Source: Asanoa sp. WMMD1127 (GTDB lineage: Bacteria; Actinomycetota; Actinomycetes; Mycobacteriales; Micromonosporaceae). Taken from it: a stretch of 64,000 nucleotides of DNA. A model generated the notes under the pieces. That model saw only the letters and a list, made by a program, of their open reading frames with translations. It was not told the DNA's origin and did not search any database. This document shows, one piece after another, positions 25,374 through 33,550 of this stretch. The DNA lies in NCBI RefSeq assembly GCF_029626225.1, contig NZ_JARUBP010000001.1:3100001-3164000 (forward strand), read 5' to 3'. The position numbers and the translations under genes were made by a program. Every line of letters starts with the position of its first letter. Positions within the stretch are counted from its first letter, which is position 1.

Positions 25374-25847
25374 TCAGCGGAGGGCGCCGGCCAGGCCGGC
25401 GGGGAGTTTGGCCAGGAGGTCCCAGAGGTGGGGTTGGGCGGTCGCGGCGTCGGCGATCACCGGGTCCGTCGTGGCGAGTAGGGCCAGGTGGCGGGCGGCG
25501 TGTGCGGCTACCGCCTCCGCGTCGACGCGTGGGGGTGACGGCGCCAGTGCGGCGCCGCCGATGACCATGCGGTCGGGGGACAGCGGCCGCGTCGAGACCG
25601 GCGCGGGATCGGGTAGGGCCGCGTAGGTCAGCACCACCGACTCGTCGGCGAAGCGCCAGCTCGTCGAGTGGAGGGTCGCGCCGGGGGTGCACAGGGTCAG
25701 GCCCGACAGGTGTAGGGCCAGGTCGTCCGGGTGCACCGCCGCGGGCAGCGCGGCGGACAGCGTGCGGTAGCGCAGCGCGCCGTCGGCCGCCGAGAGGAGG
25801 ACCACCTCCACGATCGTCACGTGTTGCATCTTCGCGGTTGTTGCCAC
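25374..25847 (-). CDS. conserved hypothetical protein
   Basis: Up to 157 residues; an ATG at 25829 (MQHVTIVEVVLL) is an equally good start. There is no signal peptide or membrane helix. The sequence has good actinobacterial codon bias and reads as a compact alpha/beta domain followed by an Ala-rich helical tail with several histidines (AAHAARHLALL). I do not recognise a domain of known function. It is divergent from the ECF42-like sigma gene; a dyad lies between the two starts. Confidence 0.6.
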   Translation of the reverse strand: MATTAKMQHVTIVEVVLLSAADGALRYRTLSAALPAAVHPDDLALHLSGLTLCTPGATLHSTSWRFADESVVLTYAALPDPAPVSTRPLSPDRMVIGGAALAPSPPRVDAEAVAAHAARHLALLATTDPVIADAATAQPHLWDLLAKLPAGLAGALR

Positions 25848-25860
25848 AGTTGTGCAACAA
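25838..25860. promoter_or_regulatory. dyad between hypothetical gene and sigma gene
   Basis: TTGTTGC (25838-25844) and its exact complement GCAACAA (25854-25860) with a 9-nt spacer. The right arm lies about ten bases before the sigma gene's TAGGTT box. Possible operator. Confidence 0.35.
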
Positions 25861-25869
25861 GACAGGCGA

Positions 25870-25875
25870 TAGGTT
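25870..25875 (+). promoter_or_regulatory. leaderless-type -10 box (TAGGTT) for sigma factor gene
   Basis: TAGGTT ends seven bases before the GTG at 25883; no ribosome site is visible. Confidence 0.5.
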
Positions 25876-25882
25876 GGTCGGC

Positions 25883-27160
25883 GTGGCGGCGGAGACTGAG
25901 GTGGGTCGCACGGTCGAGGCGGTCTGGCGGATCGAGGCGCCGCGCCTGATCGCGGGGCTCGCCGGGATGATGCGCGACGTCGGCGTGGCCGAGGAGCTCG
26001 CGCAGGACGCCCTGGTCGCCGCGCTCGAGCAGTGGCCGGCCGAGGGGATTCCGCGCAACCCGGGCGCCTGGCTGATGACCGTGGCCAAGCGGCGGGCGGT
26101 CGACCTGGTGCGGCGCAACGAGCGCTATTCCCGCAAGCTGCGGGAGATCGGCCGGACGCTGCCGGAGGTCGTCGACGACGAGATCGAGCCCGACCGGATC
26201 GAGGACGACCTGCTGCGGCTCACGTTCGTCGCCTGCCATCCGGTGCTGGCGCCCGAGGCTCGGGTCGCCCTCACGCTGCGGCTGCTGGGCGGGCTGACAA
26301 CGGCCGAGATCGCGCGGGCGTTCCTCGTCGCCGAGCCGACCGTGGCGCAGCGGATCGTCCGGGCCAAGCGCGTCCTCGCCGACGCGGGGGTGCCGTTCGA
26401 GGTGCCCGAGCCGGCCGAGCGACCGGCGCGGCTGGCCTCCGTACTCGAAGTGATCTATCTGATCTTCAACGAGGGCTACACCGCGACCGCCGGTGACGAC
26501 TGGGTGCGGCCCGCCCTGTGTGAGGACGCGCTGCGGCTCGGGCGCGTGCTGGCCGGGCTCATGCCGGGCGAGTCCGAGGTGCACGGGCTGGTGGCGCTGA
26601 TGGAGTTCCAGGCGTCCCGGCTGCGGGCCCGGGTCGGTGCCGGCGGCGAGGCGATCCGCCTGGTCGACCAGGACCGCACGCGCTGGGACCCGCTGCTCAT
26701 CCGCCGCGGGTTCGCCGCCCTCGCCCGGGTGGAGGAGATCGGCGGCGAGCCCGGCCCGTACGCGCTGCAAGCCGCCATCGCCGCCTGCCACGCCCGGTCG
26801 CGCAGCCCGGAGGAGACCGACTGGAAGCGGATCGCGGCGCTCTACGACGCCCTGGCGCCGCTGGCCCAGTCGGCCGTCGTCGAGCTCAACCGGGCGGTCG
26901 CGGTCGGCATGGCCGACGGCCCGGCCGCCGGTCTCGCCCTGGTCGACGCGATCGTCGCGGAAGGCCTGCTGCCGACCTATCACCTGCTCCCGGCCGTACG
27001 CGGCGACCTGCTCGCCCAGCTCGGCCGGACCGACGAGGCCCGGGCGGAGTTCACCCGGGCCGCGTCGTTGACCGCCAACGCCCGCGAGCGCGCCGTCCTG
27101 GAAAGCCGCGCTAGCGACCCAGGTGGAACTTCTCGGCCTGCGCCGCCTGCTCCTCGTTGA
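25883..27160 (+). CDS. ECF42-like RNA polymerase sigma factor with C-terminal TPR-type extension
   Basis: A 425-residue sigma factor, about twice the length of a basic ECF sigma. Region 2 lies at about 10-80 (AEELAQDALVAALEQWP), region 4 at about 110-175 (LTTAEIARAFLVAEPTVAQRI), then a long helical extension (IYLIFNEGYTATAGDDW and the AALYDALAPL block) with TPR-like character. This architecture defines ECF42, which is controlled through the extension and not by an anti-sigma factor and is found next to DGPF (YCII) proteins. The DGPF gene is convergent and overlaps the last 50 bases. The start at GTG 25883 is probably leaderless. Confidence 0.9.
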   Translation: MAAETEVGRTVEAVWRIEAPRLIAGLAGMMRDVGVAEELAQDALVAALEQWPAEGIPRNPGAWLMTVAKRRAVDLVRRNERYSRKLREIGRTLPEVVDDEIEPDRIEDDLLRLTFVACHPVLAPEARVALTLRLLGGLTTAEIARAFLVAEPTVAQRIVRAKRVLADAGVPFEVPEPAERPARLASVLEVIYLIFNEGYTATAGDDWVRPALCEDALRLGRVLAGLMPGESEVHGLVALMEFQASRLRARVGAGGEAIRLVDQDRTRWDPLLIRRGFAALARVEEIGGEPGPYALQAAIAACHARSRSPEETDWKRIAALYDALAPLAQSAVVELNRAVAVGMADGPAAGLALVDAIVAEGLLPTYHLLPAVRGDLLAQLGRTDEARAEFTRAASLTANARERAVLESRASDPGGTSRPAPPAPR

Positions 27161-27533
27161 TCGTCGTGATCTCGACCGGCTCGGCCACCTGGCGCACCTC
27201 GACGACGGCCTCCCAGTCGGCGCCTGGCGGGATCGCCCGGTCGACCGGACAGCGCCGGGCCCACTCGATCGCCTCGTCGAGCGACTTGACGTCGATCAGG
27301 TAGAAGCCCGCGATCAGCTCCTTGGCCTCGGTGAACGGCCCGTCGACGACGGTCCGCGCGCCCTTGGCGTAGATCACCCGGGCTCCCTTGGAGCTGTCCC
27401 AGAGCCCTTCGGCCGCGAGCAGGACGCCCGCCTTCTCCAGCTCGACGTCGTATTCGTGCATCGCCTGGACCAGCTCCGGCGGGGGCATGGCACCGGGCGG
27501 CGGGTCACCCTTGAGCATCAGCATGAAACGCAT
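27111..27533 (-). CDS. YCII-related DGPF-domain protein
   Basis: A 140-residue protein of the YCII/DGPF family. It begins MRFMLMLKGDPPP and contains the defining DGPF motif (VVDGPFTEAKE). These small alpha/beta proteins are partners or targets of ECF42 sigma factors; a catalytic role is unproven. AGGAGAG seven bases before the ATG fixes the start. An ECF42-like promoter lies upstream. The 3' end overlaps the convergent sigma gene by 50 bp. Confidence 0.9.
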   Translation of the reverse strand: MRFMLMLKGDPPPGAMPPPELVQAMHEYDVELEKAGVLLAAEGLWDSSKGARVIYAKGARTVVDGPFTEAKELIAGFYLIDVKSLDEAIEWARRCPVDRAIPPGADWEAVVEVRQVAEPVEITTINEEQAAQAEKFHLGR

Positions 27534-27578
27534 CAAAACTCTCCTGTCCGTCGCGACCATTCTGGTCGTCACCCACGC

Positions 27579-27605
27579 GTCGCACGAGCCCGCCGCTATT
27601 CGACA
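27579..27605 (-). promoter_or_regulatory. candidate ECF42 promoter for the DGPF gene
   Basis: On the minus strand TGTCGA (27605-27600) is followed after 17 nt by CGAC (27582-27579). This matches the target motif described for ECF42 (TGTCGA at -35, CGA/TC at -10). The distance to the DGPF ATG is about 45 bases, leaving room for the leader and ribosome site. Confidence 0.6.
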
Positions 27606-27653
27606 GCGGCCACCAAGAAAATTTGACAGCCGCGCTGACGACGCGGCATCCTT

Positions 27654-27681
27654 AACCAAGCTGTTCTAAAACAGATTGGTT
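27654..27681. promoter_or_regulatory. 28-bp dyad before ArsR gene
   Basis: AACCAA-N-CTGTT then CTAA then AACAG-N-TTGGTT: eleven of twelve arm positions pair. It ends four bases before the ArsR ATG (27686), where a bound dimer would block expression. TTGACA at 27623-27628 could be the -35. Strong candidate ArsR operator. Confidence 0.6.
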
Positions 27682-27685
27682 ATCA

Positions 27686-28009
27686 ATGCCCACCGACCAG
27701 CTCAGCGCCGTCTTCGGGGCACTCGCCGACCCGACGCGCCGCGCGATCCTCGAGCGACTCACCCAAGGCGACGCGACCGTGGGCGAGATCTGTGCGCCGT
27801 TCGCGATGTCGCAGCCGGCGATCTCCCGCCACCTGCGGGTTCTGGAGGAGGCGGGCCTGATCTCCCGGAGCCGAAAGGCGACCGCGCGCCTCAGCCACCT
27901 CGAGGCCGAGCCGCTGCGGGCGGCCACGGGCTGGCTCGTGGCCTACCGCGACTACTGGGCCAGGAGCTACGACCGGCTCGACGAGCTGCTGGCCAGGATG
28001 GAGGACTAG
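27686..28009 (+). CDS. ArsR family transcriptional regulator
   Basis: A 107-residue winged-helix repressor (FGALADPTRRAILERL, then the recognition helix MSQPAISRHLRVLEEAG). It has no clear metal-binding cysteines, as in the ArsR branch that travels with SRPBCC (AHSA1) proteins. It heads a three-gene operon with the SRPBCC and SDR genes. A 28-bp dyad directly before the start suggests autorepression. Confidence 0.92.
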   Translation: MPTDQLSAVFGALADPTRRAILERLTQGDATVGEICAPFAMSQPAISRHLRVLEEAGLISRSRKATARLSHLEAEPLRAATGWLVAYRDYWARSYDRLDELLARMED

Positions 28010-28011
28010 CC

Positions 28012-28476
28012 ATGGAGATCGTCGCCGAGCCCGGCGTGCCGCAGGTGGTGGTGACCCGCGAGTTCGCGGCGCCGGCCCGCAAGCTCCTGCGCGCGCACAC
28101 CGAGCCCGACCTGCTGGCGCGGTGGCTCGGTCCGGACTGGCTCAAGATCACTGTGGACGTGCTGGAGCCGCGGGACGGCGGTCGGTGGCGCTACACGCAC
28201 ACCGACCCGTCGGGCGAGCGCTATGCGTTCTTCGGCCTCTACCACGGCACGCCGACGACCGAGCGGATCGTGCAGACCTACGAGTTCGACCACCAGCCCG
28301 GCGTCGTCTACCTCAACATCATCACGTTCGACGAGCGGGGCGACCGCACCGTGCTGCGGCAGAACACCGTCTTCCCGTCTGTCGAAGACCGCGACTACTA
28401 CGTGCGATCCGGCATGGAGAAGGGCCTGCGACCGTCGTGGGACCGGCTGGCCACGCTCGTCACCGAAGGGATCTGA
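28012..28476 (+). CDS. SRPBCC (AHSA1/START-like) domain protein
   Basis: A 154-residue single-domain START-like fold of the AHSA1 (activator of Hsp90 ATPase homologue) type, with the landmark ARWLGP and DGGRWRY blocks. These proteins bind hydrophobic ligands. The pairing ArsR-SRPBCC is common in actinobacteria and the ligand is unknown. The start is two bases after the ArsR stop; the SDR gene begins one base after its own stop. Confidence 0.9.
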   Translation: MEIVAEPGVPQVVVTREFAAPARKLLRAHTEPDLLARWLGPDWLKITVDVLEPRDGGRWRYTHTDPSGERYAFFGLYHGTPTTERIVQTYEFDHQPGVVYLNIITFDERGDRTVLRQNTVFPSVEDRDYYVRSGMEKGLRPSWDRLATLVTEGI

Positions 28477-28477
28477 C

Positions 28478-29233
28478 ATGTTGCTCCAAGGAAAGAACAC
28501 CATCGTGTACGGCGGCGCCGGCGCGATCGGCGGCGCGGCGGCAAGGGCGTTCGCCCGCGAGGGCGCCACGGTGCACCTGGTCGGCCGCACGCGCGCCACG
28601 CTGGACGAGGTCGCCGGCGACATCCGGTCGGCCGGCGGCGCCGCCGAGGTCGCCGCGTTCGACGTCTTCGACGAGTCGGCGGTCGACGCCCACGCGCAAT
28701 CGGTGGTCGACGGCTTCGGCAGCCTCGACGTCTCGTTCAACGCGATCGCCCACCCCTACGCGTTCGGCAAGCCCGTGGTCGAGATGGACTACGCCGACCT
28801 TGAGCGCGACGTCACGAGCCGGCTCCGGGCGTTCTGGCTGACCACCAAGGCGGCCGCGCCGCACATGATCCGGCAGGGCGCCGGCGTGGTGCTCGCGTTC
28901 GGTGGCGACGGGCCGCCTACGCCGAACCTCGGTGGCCTGCAGGTGTCGCTCGGCGCCGTGGAGATGCTGCGCCGGATCCTGGCCTGTGAGCTGGGACCAC
29001 AGGGCATCCGGGTGCTCACGCTGCAGACCGGCGGCGTGCCGGAGTCGTTGCCTGGCGACATGCCCCAGGAGGCGCGCGAGGAGATCGCCCGCGGCCTGGT
29101 CGAGCCGACGATGCTGGGTCGGGCCGCGACCCTCGCCGACGTGGGCAACGCGGCGGCCTTCGCGGCCTCCGACTGGGCCCGCGCGCTGACTGCGACCAAG
29201 CTCAACCTGACCGTCGGCGCGGTCGTCGACTAG
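28478..29233 (+). CDS. SDR-fold protein lacking the catalytic Tyr/Lys
   Basis: A 251-residue short-chain dehydrogenase-like Rossmann protein. The nucleotide loop is present (GGAGAIGGAAARAF, 12-25), as is an NA(I/G)-type strand (FNAIAHP). The usual YxxxK active site aligns with LQVSL (154-158), so both the tyrosine and the lysine are missing. It may bind NAD(P) or a ligand without classic dehydrogenase chemistry. It is third in the ArsR-SRPBCC-SDR operon; the stop overlaps the convergent IclR gene. Confidence 0.88.
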   Translation: MLLQGKNTIVYGGAGAIGGAAARAFAREGATVHLVGRTRATLDEVAGDIRSAGGAAEVAAFDVFDESAVDAHAQSVVDGFGSLDVSFNAIAHPYAFGKPVVEMDYADLERDVTSRLRAFWLTTKAAAPHMIRQGAGVVLAFGGDGPPTPNLGGLQVSLGAVEMLRRILACELGPQGIRVLTLQTGGVPESLPGDMPQEAREEIARGLVEPTMLGRAATLADVGNAAAFAASDWARALTATKLNLTVGAVVD

Positions 29234-30015
29234 GAGACGCGGCGGGTGGCGGCCGGGAGGTCCGCGGAGATGCGGGCCGCAGCGGCGAGCAGCGGGGGCA
29301 CCAGGTCGCGGCGGATGGCCTCGAGCGTGGTGCGGCTGGCGGCGGTCGACACGTTCACCGCCGCCACCACCCGGCCGGCGCGGTCGCGGATCGGCGCCGC
29401 CACCGCCCGCAGGCCCTCCTCCAGCTCCTGGTCGACCAGGGCCCAGCCCTGGGCGCGTACGCGTTGCAGCTCGGTCCGCAGCGCCGTCACCCCGCTGATC
29501 GTGCGCGGCGTGAGCCGGCCGATGGCCACGGTGTCGAGATAGGCCGCCAGCTCGTCGTCGGGCAGGCCGGCCAGGAGGACCCGACCCATCGAGGTCGCGT
29601 ACGCCGGGAAGCGGGTGCCCACGTTGATCGCCACGGTCATGATGCGGGACGTCGGCACCCGGGCCACGTAGACCACGTCCGGTCCGTCGAGGACCGACAC
29701 CGACGACGACTCGTTGACCTCGGCGACCAGCGCCTCGAGGTGCACCTCGGCCACCTCGGGCAGGGACAGGCTCGACAGGTACGCGTAGCCGAGCTCCAGC
29801 ACCCGCGGGCTCAGCGAGAACAGCCGCCCGTCGGTGCGCACGTACCCGAGGTCCATCAGGGTCAGCAGGAACCGGCGCGCGGCCGCCCGGGTCACGCCGG
29901 TGGCCGCGGCGACCTCGCTGAGCGTCAGCTCCGGGTGGGCGCGGTCGAAGGCCCGGATCACCGCCAGGCCGCGTTCGAGCGACTGCACGAAGTCCGCCGA
30001 CCGCACCGTCGTCAC
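29230..30015 (-). CDS. IclR family regulator of the protocatechuate cluster (PcaR/PobR-like)
   Basis: A 261-residue IclR protein: N-terminal winged helix (LTLSEVAAATGVTRAAARRFL, about 30-50) and a C-terminal effector domain that in PcaR/PcaU/PobR relatives binds beta-ketoadipate, protocatechuate or 4-hydroxybenzoate. It is the last gene of the leftward pca operon, with a GTGA overlap with pcaC and GAGGAGG as ribosome site. It probably acts at the two 17-bp palindromes in the 34.35-34.54 kb control region and so governs both divergent operons. Confidence 0.9.
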   Translation of the reverse strand: MTTVRSADFVQSLERGLAVIRAFDRAHPELTLSEVAAATGVTRAAARRFLLTLMDLGYVRTDGRLFSLSPRVLELGYAYLSSLSLPEVAEVHLEALVAEVNESSSVSVLDGPDVVYVARVPTSRIMTVAINVGTRFPAYATSMGRVLLAGLPDDELAAYLDTVAIGRLTPRTISGVTALRTELQRVRAQGWALVDQELEEGLRAVAAPIRDRAGRVVAAVNVSTAASRTTLEAIRRDLVPPLLAAAARISADLPAATRRVS

Positions 30016-30389
30016 GACGCCTCCTCGAGGCCGAGCTCCGCCAGTACGCGCTGGGCGGTCGCGAACGCGGTGTTGGCGGCCGGTGCGCCGGCGTAGACCG
30101 CGGTGTGCAGCAGCACCTCGCGGATCTCCGTCGGCGTGACGCCCTGGCCGATCGCGGCCCGCACGTGCATCGCCAGCTCGGCCGACGCGTGCTGGCTGGC
30201 CAGCAGCGCGATGGTGACCAGGCAGCGGGTGCGCCGGTCGAGCTCCGGGCGGCTCCACACCGCGCCCCAGGCGTGCGCGGTGACGTGCTCCTGCCAGGGC
30301 GCGCTGAACGCGGTCGCCGCCGCGGCGGCCCGGTCGACGTGCGCGTCGCCGAGCACGGCGCGGCGCACCGCGGCGCCGTCGTCAGCCAT
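30012..30389 (-). CDS. pcaC: 4-carboxymuconolactone decarboxylase
   Basis: A 125-residue AhpD-like all-helical enzyme that decarboxylates gamma-carboxymuconolactone to beta-ketoadipate enol-lactone. Diagnostic stretches are WGAVWSRPELDRRTR and the late GVTPTEIREVLLHTAVYAG. Many actinobacteria fuse PcaC to PcaD as PcaL; here PcaC stands alone, and no pcaD is present in the window. It overlaps pcaB by 8 bp and iclR by 4 bp. Confidence 0.93.
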   Translation of the reverse strand: MADDGAAVRRAVLGDAHVDRAAAAATAFSAPWQEHVTAHAWGAVWSRPELDRRTRCLVTIALLASQHASAELAMHVRAAIGQGVTPTEIREVLLHTAVYAGAPAANTAFATAQRVLAELGLEEAS

Positions 30390-31551
30390 CGGTCCTCCGG
30401 GACGTGTGTCGGGCCAGCGCCAGGTCGACGAAGTGGCCGGCGTTGCCCACCGGATCGACGGCGCCGGGTTCGGCCTGCCAGCCGGCCCGGTCGAGGTTGG
30501 CCCGCATCACATCGGGGCGCACCACCAGGCCGGACAGGCAGGCATCGAGCGCGGCGGCGGCCGAGCCGACCGCGACCAGCAGCTCGCGCAGGGGCCACCA
30601 CTCGGCCTGCCAGCCGCCGGCGCCCCGCTGGTGCTCCTGCACGGCGCCGGCCAGCAGCGTCGCGACGAGGCCGGGCGCCTGCGCGGCGGCCGCGAGCGCG
30701 CTGACGGCGGCGACCGGGTTCTGCTTGTGGGGCATGGCGCTCGAGCCGCCTGGTGCGCCCTCCGCGACCTCGCCGACCTCGTTCTGGGCGAGCAGGGTGA
30801 CGTCGCGGGCCGGTTTGCCGAGCGCGCCGGCCGTCACGCCGAGCGTGCCCGCGAGGAGGCCGATCCGGCTGCGTTCGGTGTGCCACGGCAGCTCGGGCGC
30901 GTGCAGGCCGAGCCGGTCGGCGAAGTCGGCCAGCGCCGCCGGAGGCAGCCCGGCCAGCGTGCCCACCGGCCCGCCGAGCTGCGCGGTGGGGGCGAAACCG
31001 GCCAGCGCGGCGGCGGCCGCGTCGAGCCCGGTCAGCCAGCCGGCCGCGGTCAGCCCGAACGTGGTCGGCAGGGCCTGCTGGAGCAGCGTACGGCCGATCA
31101 TCGGGGTGTCCCGGTGCCGCCGGGCCAGCTCGGCGGCGGCGTCGGCCGCGCCGTCCACATCGGACGAAATCGCGGCCACCGCCCGGCGGGCGACGAGCAT
31201 CGTGGCCGTGTCGAGCACGTCCTGGCTGGTGGCGCCGGCGTGCACGTGCGGGCGGACGGCCTCCGGCAGGGCGGCCCGGATCGCGGCGACCAGCGGCACG
31301 ACCGGGGTCGCGTGCGCGGCGGCGGCCCGGCCCAGCTCGGCCGGGTCGGGGTCGAGGTCGGCGCAGGCCGCCGCGATGGCCGCGGCCGAAGAGGCGGGGA
31401 TGACGCCCGCGGCCGCGCCGGCGTCGGCCAGCGCCGCCTCGGTGTCGAGCATCGCCCGCACCCAGGCGTCGTCGGCGACCGTGGCGGGGACCGCCCCGCG
31501 GGCGAGGATCCCGTCGAACAAGCCCTCAGAAGGTGAAGAAGACGGTCTCAT
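30382..31551 (-). CDS. pcaB: 3-carboxy-cis,cis-muconate cycloisomerase
   Basis: A 389-residue member of the fumarase/aspartase superfamily, converting 3-carboxymuconate to gamma-carboxymuconolactone. The superfamily signature GGSSAMPHKQNPV is intact. The ATG at 31551 lies within the last codons of pcaG (26-bp overlap). Family length is usually 350-450, so it is complete. Confidence 0.93.
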   Translation of the reverse strand: MRPSSSPSEGLFDGILARGAVPATVADDAWVRAMLDTEAALADAGAAAGVIPASSAAAIAAACADLDPDPAELGRAAAAHATPVVPLVAAIRAALPEAVRPHVHAGATSQDVLDTATMLVARRAVAAISSDVDGAADAAAELARRHRDTPMIGRTLLQQALPTTFGLTAAGWLTGLDAAAAALAGFAPTAQLGGPVGTLAGLPPAALADFADRLGLHAPELPWHTERSRIGLLAGTLGVTAGALGKPARDVTLLAQNEVGEVAEGAPGGSSAMPHKQNPVAAVSALAAAAQAPGLVATLLAGAVQEHQRGAGGWQAEWWPLRELLVAVGSAAAALDACLSGLVVRPDVMRANLDRAGWQAEPGAVDPVGNAGHFVDLALARHTSRRTDG

Positions 31552-32080
31552 CGTCGCCCTGCAGCGTGATGTCGAAGGCGTAGCCGTCGGCGGTCTCCTT
31601 CGCCACCAGGGTCGCCTGCCGCACCGGGTCGATGCGGACCAGCACCGGGTCCTCGGCGTTGGCGGGCTCGTCCGGGAAGTAGACCCGGGTGACCAACCGG
31701 TCGAGCAGGCCGCGGGCGAGCACGGTGACGTCGATGTGCGGCGCCTGCGGGACGCCGTCGGGACCCGGCACGCGGCCGGGCCGGACCGTGCGGATCGCGT
31801 AGCGGCCGTCGGCGTCGGTCGGGCAGCGGGCGAAGCCACGGAACCCCGGCGTCCGCCGGGCGCCGCGTGGGTCGTCCGGATGGTCGAACCGCCCGTCCGG
31901 GTCGGCCTGCCACGTCTCCACGAGCGCGTCGGGCACCGGATCGCCGGCCCCGTCGACGATCACGCCGCGCAGCCAGAACGCGCCGGGCGTGCCCTCGCCG
32001 ACGGCGTCGGGGCCGTCGGCCCACGGCAGGCCGAGGCCCAGGAAGGGCCCGACCGTCTGGGACGGTGTGCAGCCGATCAT
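31526..32080 (-). CDS. pcaG: protocatechuate 3,4-dioxygenase alpha subunit
   Basis: A 184-residue structural subunit of the intradiol dioxygenase. It begins TPSQTVGPFLGLGLPW and shares the intradiol beta-sandwich with PcaH but lacks the full iron-ligand set, as expected for alpha. With PcaH it opens protocatechuate to 3-carboxymuconate. The ATG overlaps the pcaH stop (ATGA). Confidence 0.93.
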   Translation of the reverse strand: MIGCTPSQTVGPFLGLGLPWADGPDAVGEGTPGAFWLRGVIVDGAGDPVPDALVETWQADPDGRFDHPDDPRGARRTPGFRGFARCPTDADGRYAIRTVRPGRVPGPDGVPQAPHIDVTVLARGLLDRLVTRVYFPDEPANAEDPVLVRIDPVRQATLVAKETADGYAFDITLQGDDETVFFTF

Positions 32081-32793
32081 TCGTCCTCCATCGGCGTCGC
32101 CGCGCGCCCGCGCAGCACGATGTCGAAACGGTAGGCCAGCGACCACTCGGGCGTCGTCGCGTCGAGGTCGAAGGCAGCCACCATGCGTTGCCGGGCGGCC
32201 GGATCCCGGACCGAGTTGAAGATGGGGTCCTGGCCGAACAGCGGGTCGTTCGGGAAGTACATCTGGGTCACCAGGCGCTGCGTGAACGCCACGCCGAACA
32301 GCGAGAAGTGGATGTGCGCGGGGCGCCACGCGTTGTGGTGGTTGCGCCACGGGTACGCGCCGGGCTTGATCGTGACGAACCGGTAGCGCCCCTCGCCGTC
32401 GGTCATCGCCCTCCCCACCCCGGTGAAGTTGGGGTCCAGTGGCGCGGGGTGGCGGTCGACGGCGTGCCGGTAGCGGCCGGCCGCGTTGGTCTGCCAGATC
32501 TCGACGAGCGTGTCGCGCACGGGCCGCCCGTCACCGTCGAGCACGCGGCCGAACACCTCGATCCGCTCGCCCTGTGGCTCGCCCTCGTGCTGGCGGGTCA
32601 GGTCGTGGTCGAGCGGGCCGACGCGGTCATGGCCGAGCACGGGCCCGGTCAGCTCGGTGAGCCCCTGCGGCAGCACGAGCAGCGGCTGGCGCGGGCTGCG
32701 CAGCCGGGTCGAGCCGTACTCCGCCGACGCGAGCGGGGGTTGCTCGTGCTCGGGATGGCTCCGGTACGGCGCGAGTGGCTTCCAGTCAGGCAA
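32077..32793 (-). CDS. pcaH: protocatechuate 3,4-dioxygenase beta subunit
   Basis: A 238-residue catalytic subunit holding the non-haem Fe(III). The ligand regions are visible: tyrosines in RYRF...PGAYPW and the two histidines in RPAHIHFSLFG. It cleaves the ring of protocatechuate between the two hydroxyl-bearing carbons. It overlaps pcaJ by 8 bp and pcaG by 4 bp. Confidence 0.95.
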   Translation of the reverse strand: MPDWKPLAPYRSHPEHEQPPLASAEYGSTRLRSPRQPLLVLPQGLTELTGPVLGHDRVGPLDHDLTRQHEGEPQGERIEVFGRVLDGDGRPVRDTLVEIWQTNAAGRYRHAVDRHPAPLDPNFTGVGRAMTDGEGRYRFVTIKPGAYPWRNHHNAWRPAHIHFSLFGVAFTQRLVTQMYFPNDPLFGQDPIFNSVRDPAARQRMVAAFDLDATTPEWSLAYRFDIVLRGRAATPMEDE

Positions 32794-33550
32794 CGCCGCC
32801 TCCTTTCAGACGCGTGAGCGACCGCAGCGCGGTCAGCTCGGCGGTGGTGGGTGGCTCCGTGACGGCCGGGTCGGCACGGACCGCCAACGGCCAGCCGGTC
32901 GCGGCGATGACGTCCGGCACGCGTACGCCCGGGTGGATGCTGGTCAGCGTCAGCTCGCAGGTCTCGGGGTCGGGCTCGAGCACGCCGAGGTCGGTGATCA
33001 CCCGGGTCGGCCCACGGCCGCGCAGACCGAGCGACGCCCGGTGGCCGGGACCGTCGCCGAAGCCCAGCGAGGTGACGAACGCGAGCCGGTCGACCAGGAT
33101 GCGCGGCCGATGCCGGACGATCACGATGGTCTCCCGGCAGGACGCGGCGATCTCCGGTGCGCCGCCCGCGCCCGGCAGCCGCACGGTCGGGTTGCGGTAG
33201 TCGCCGATCACGGTCGTGTTGATGTTGCCGTGCCGGTCGAGCTGCGCCGCGCCCAGGAAGCCGACGTCGACCCGGCCGGGCTGCAGCCAGTAGTTGAAGA
33301 TCTCGGGGACGCCGACCACCGCGTCGGCCGTCTCACCCAGCTCACCGTCGCCTATGGACAGTGGCAGCGAGCTCGGCTTGGCGCCGATCGTCCCGGACTC
33401 GTAGATCAGCGACAGGTCGGGGGAGCAGGTCCGGCGGGCGAGGTTGGCCGCGGTGCTGGGCAGGCCGATGCCGACGAAGCACGACGTGCGGCCGGCCAGC
33501 GCCCGGGCGGCGGTGACGGTCATGATCTCGTCGGCGGTCCAGTCGCTCAT
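32786..33550 (-). CDS. pcaJ: 3-oxoadipate CoA-transferase subunit B (CatJ/PcaJ type)
   Basis: A 254-residue CoA-transferase beta subunit. The ESGTIG catalytic-glutamate stretch (YESGTIGAKP) and GNINTTVIGDY are present. With the preceding subunit it transfers CoA from succinyl-CoA to beta-ketoadipate. The pair resembles the CatI/CatJ (glutaconate-CoA-transferase-like) enzymes more than short classical PcaI/PcaJ. Coupled by ATGA to subunit A. Confidence 0.9.
   Translation of the reverse strand: MSDWTADEIMTVTAARALAGRTSCFVGIGLPSTAANLARRTCSPDLSLIYESGTIGAKPSSLPLSIGDGELGETADAVVGVPEIFNYWLQPGRVDVGFLGAAQLDRHGNINTTVIGDYRNPTVRLPGAGGAPEIAASCRETIVIVRHRPRILVDRLAFVTSLGFGDGPGHRASLGLRGRGPTRVITDLGVLEPDPETCELTLTSIHPGVRVPDVIAATGWPLAVRADPAVTEPPTTAELTALRSLTRLKGGGVA

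Noticed and set aside
24848-25626. Several overlapping open frames spanning the inverted repeat region
   Set aside because: They read across the palindrome on both strands with biased Arg/Ala/Cys content and no ribosome site or domain; better explained by the repeat.
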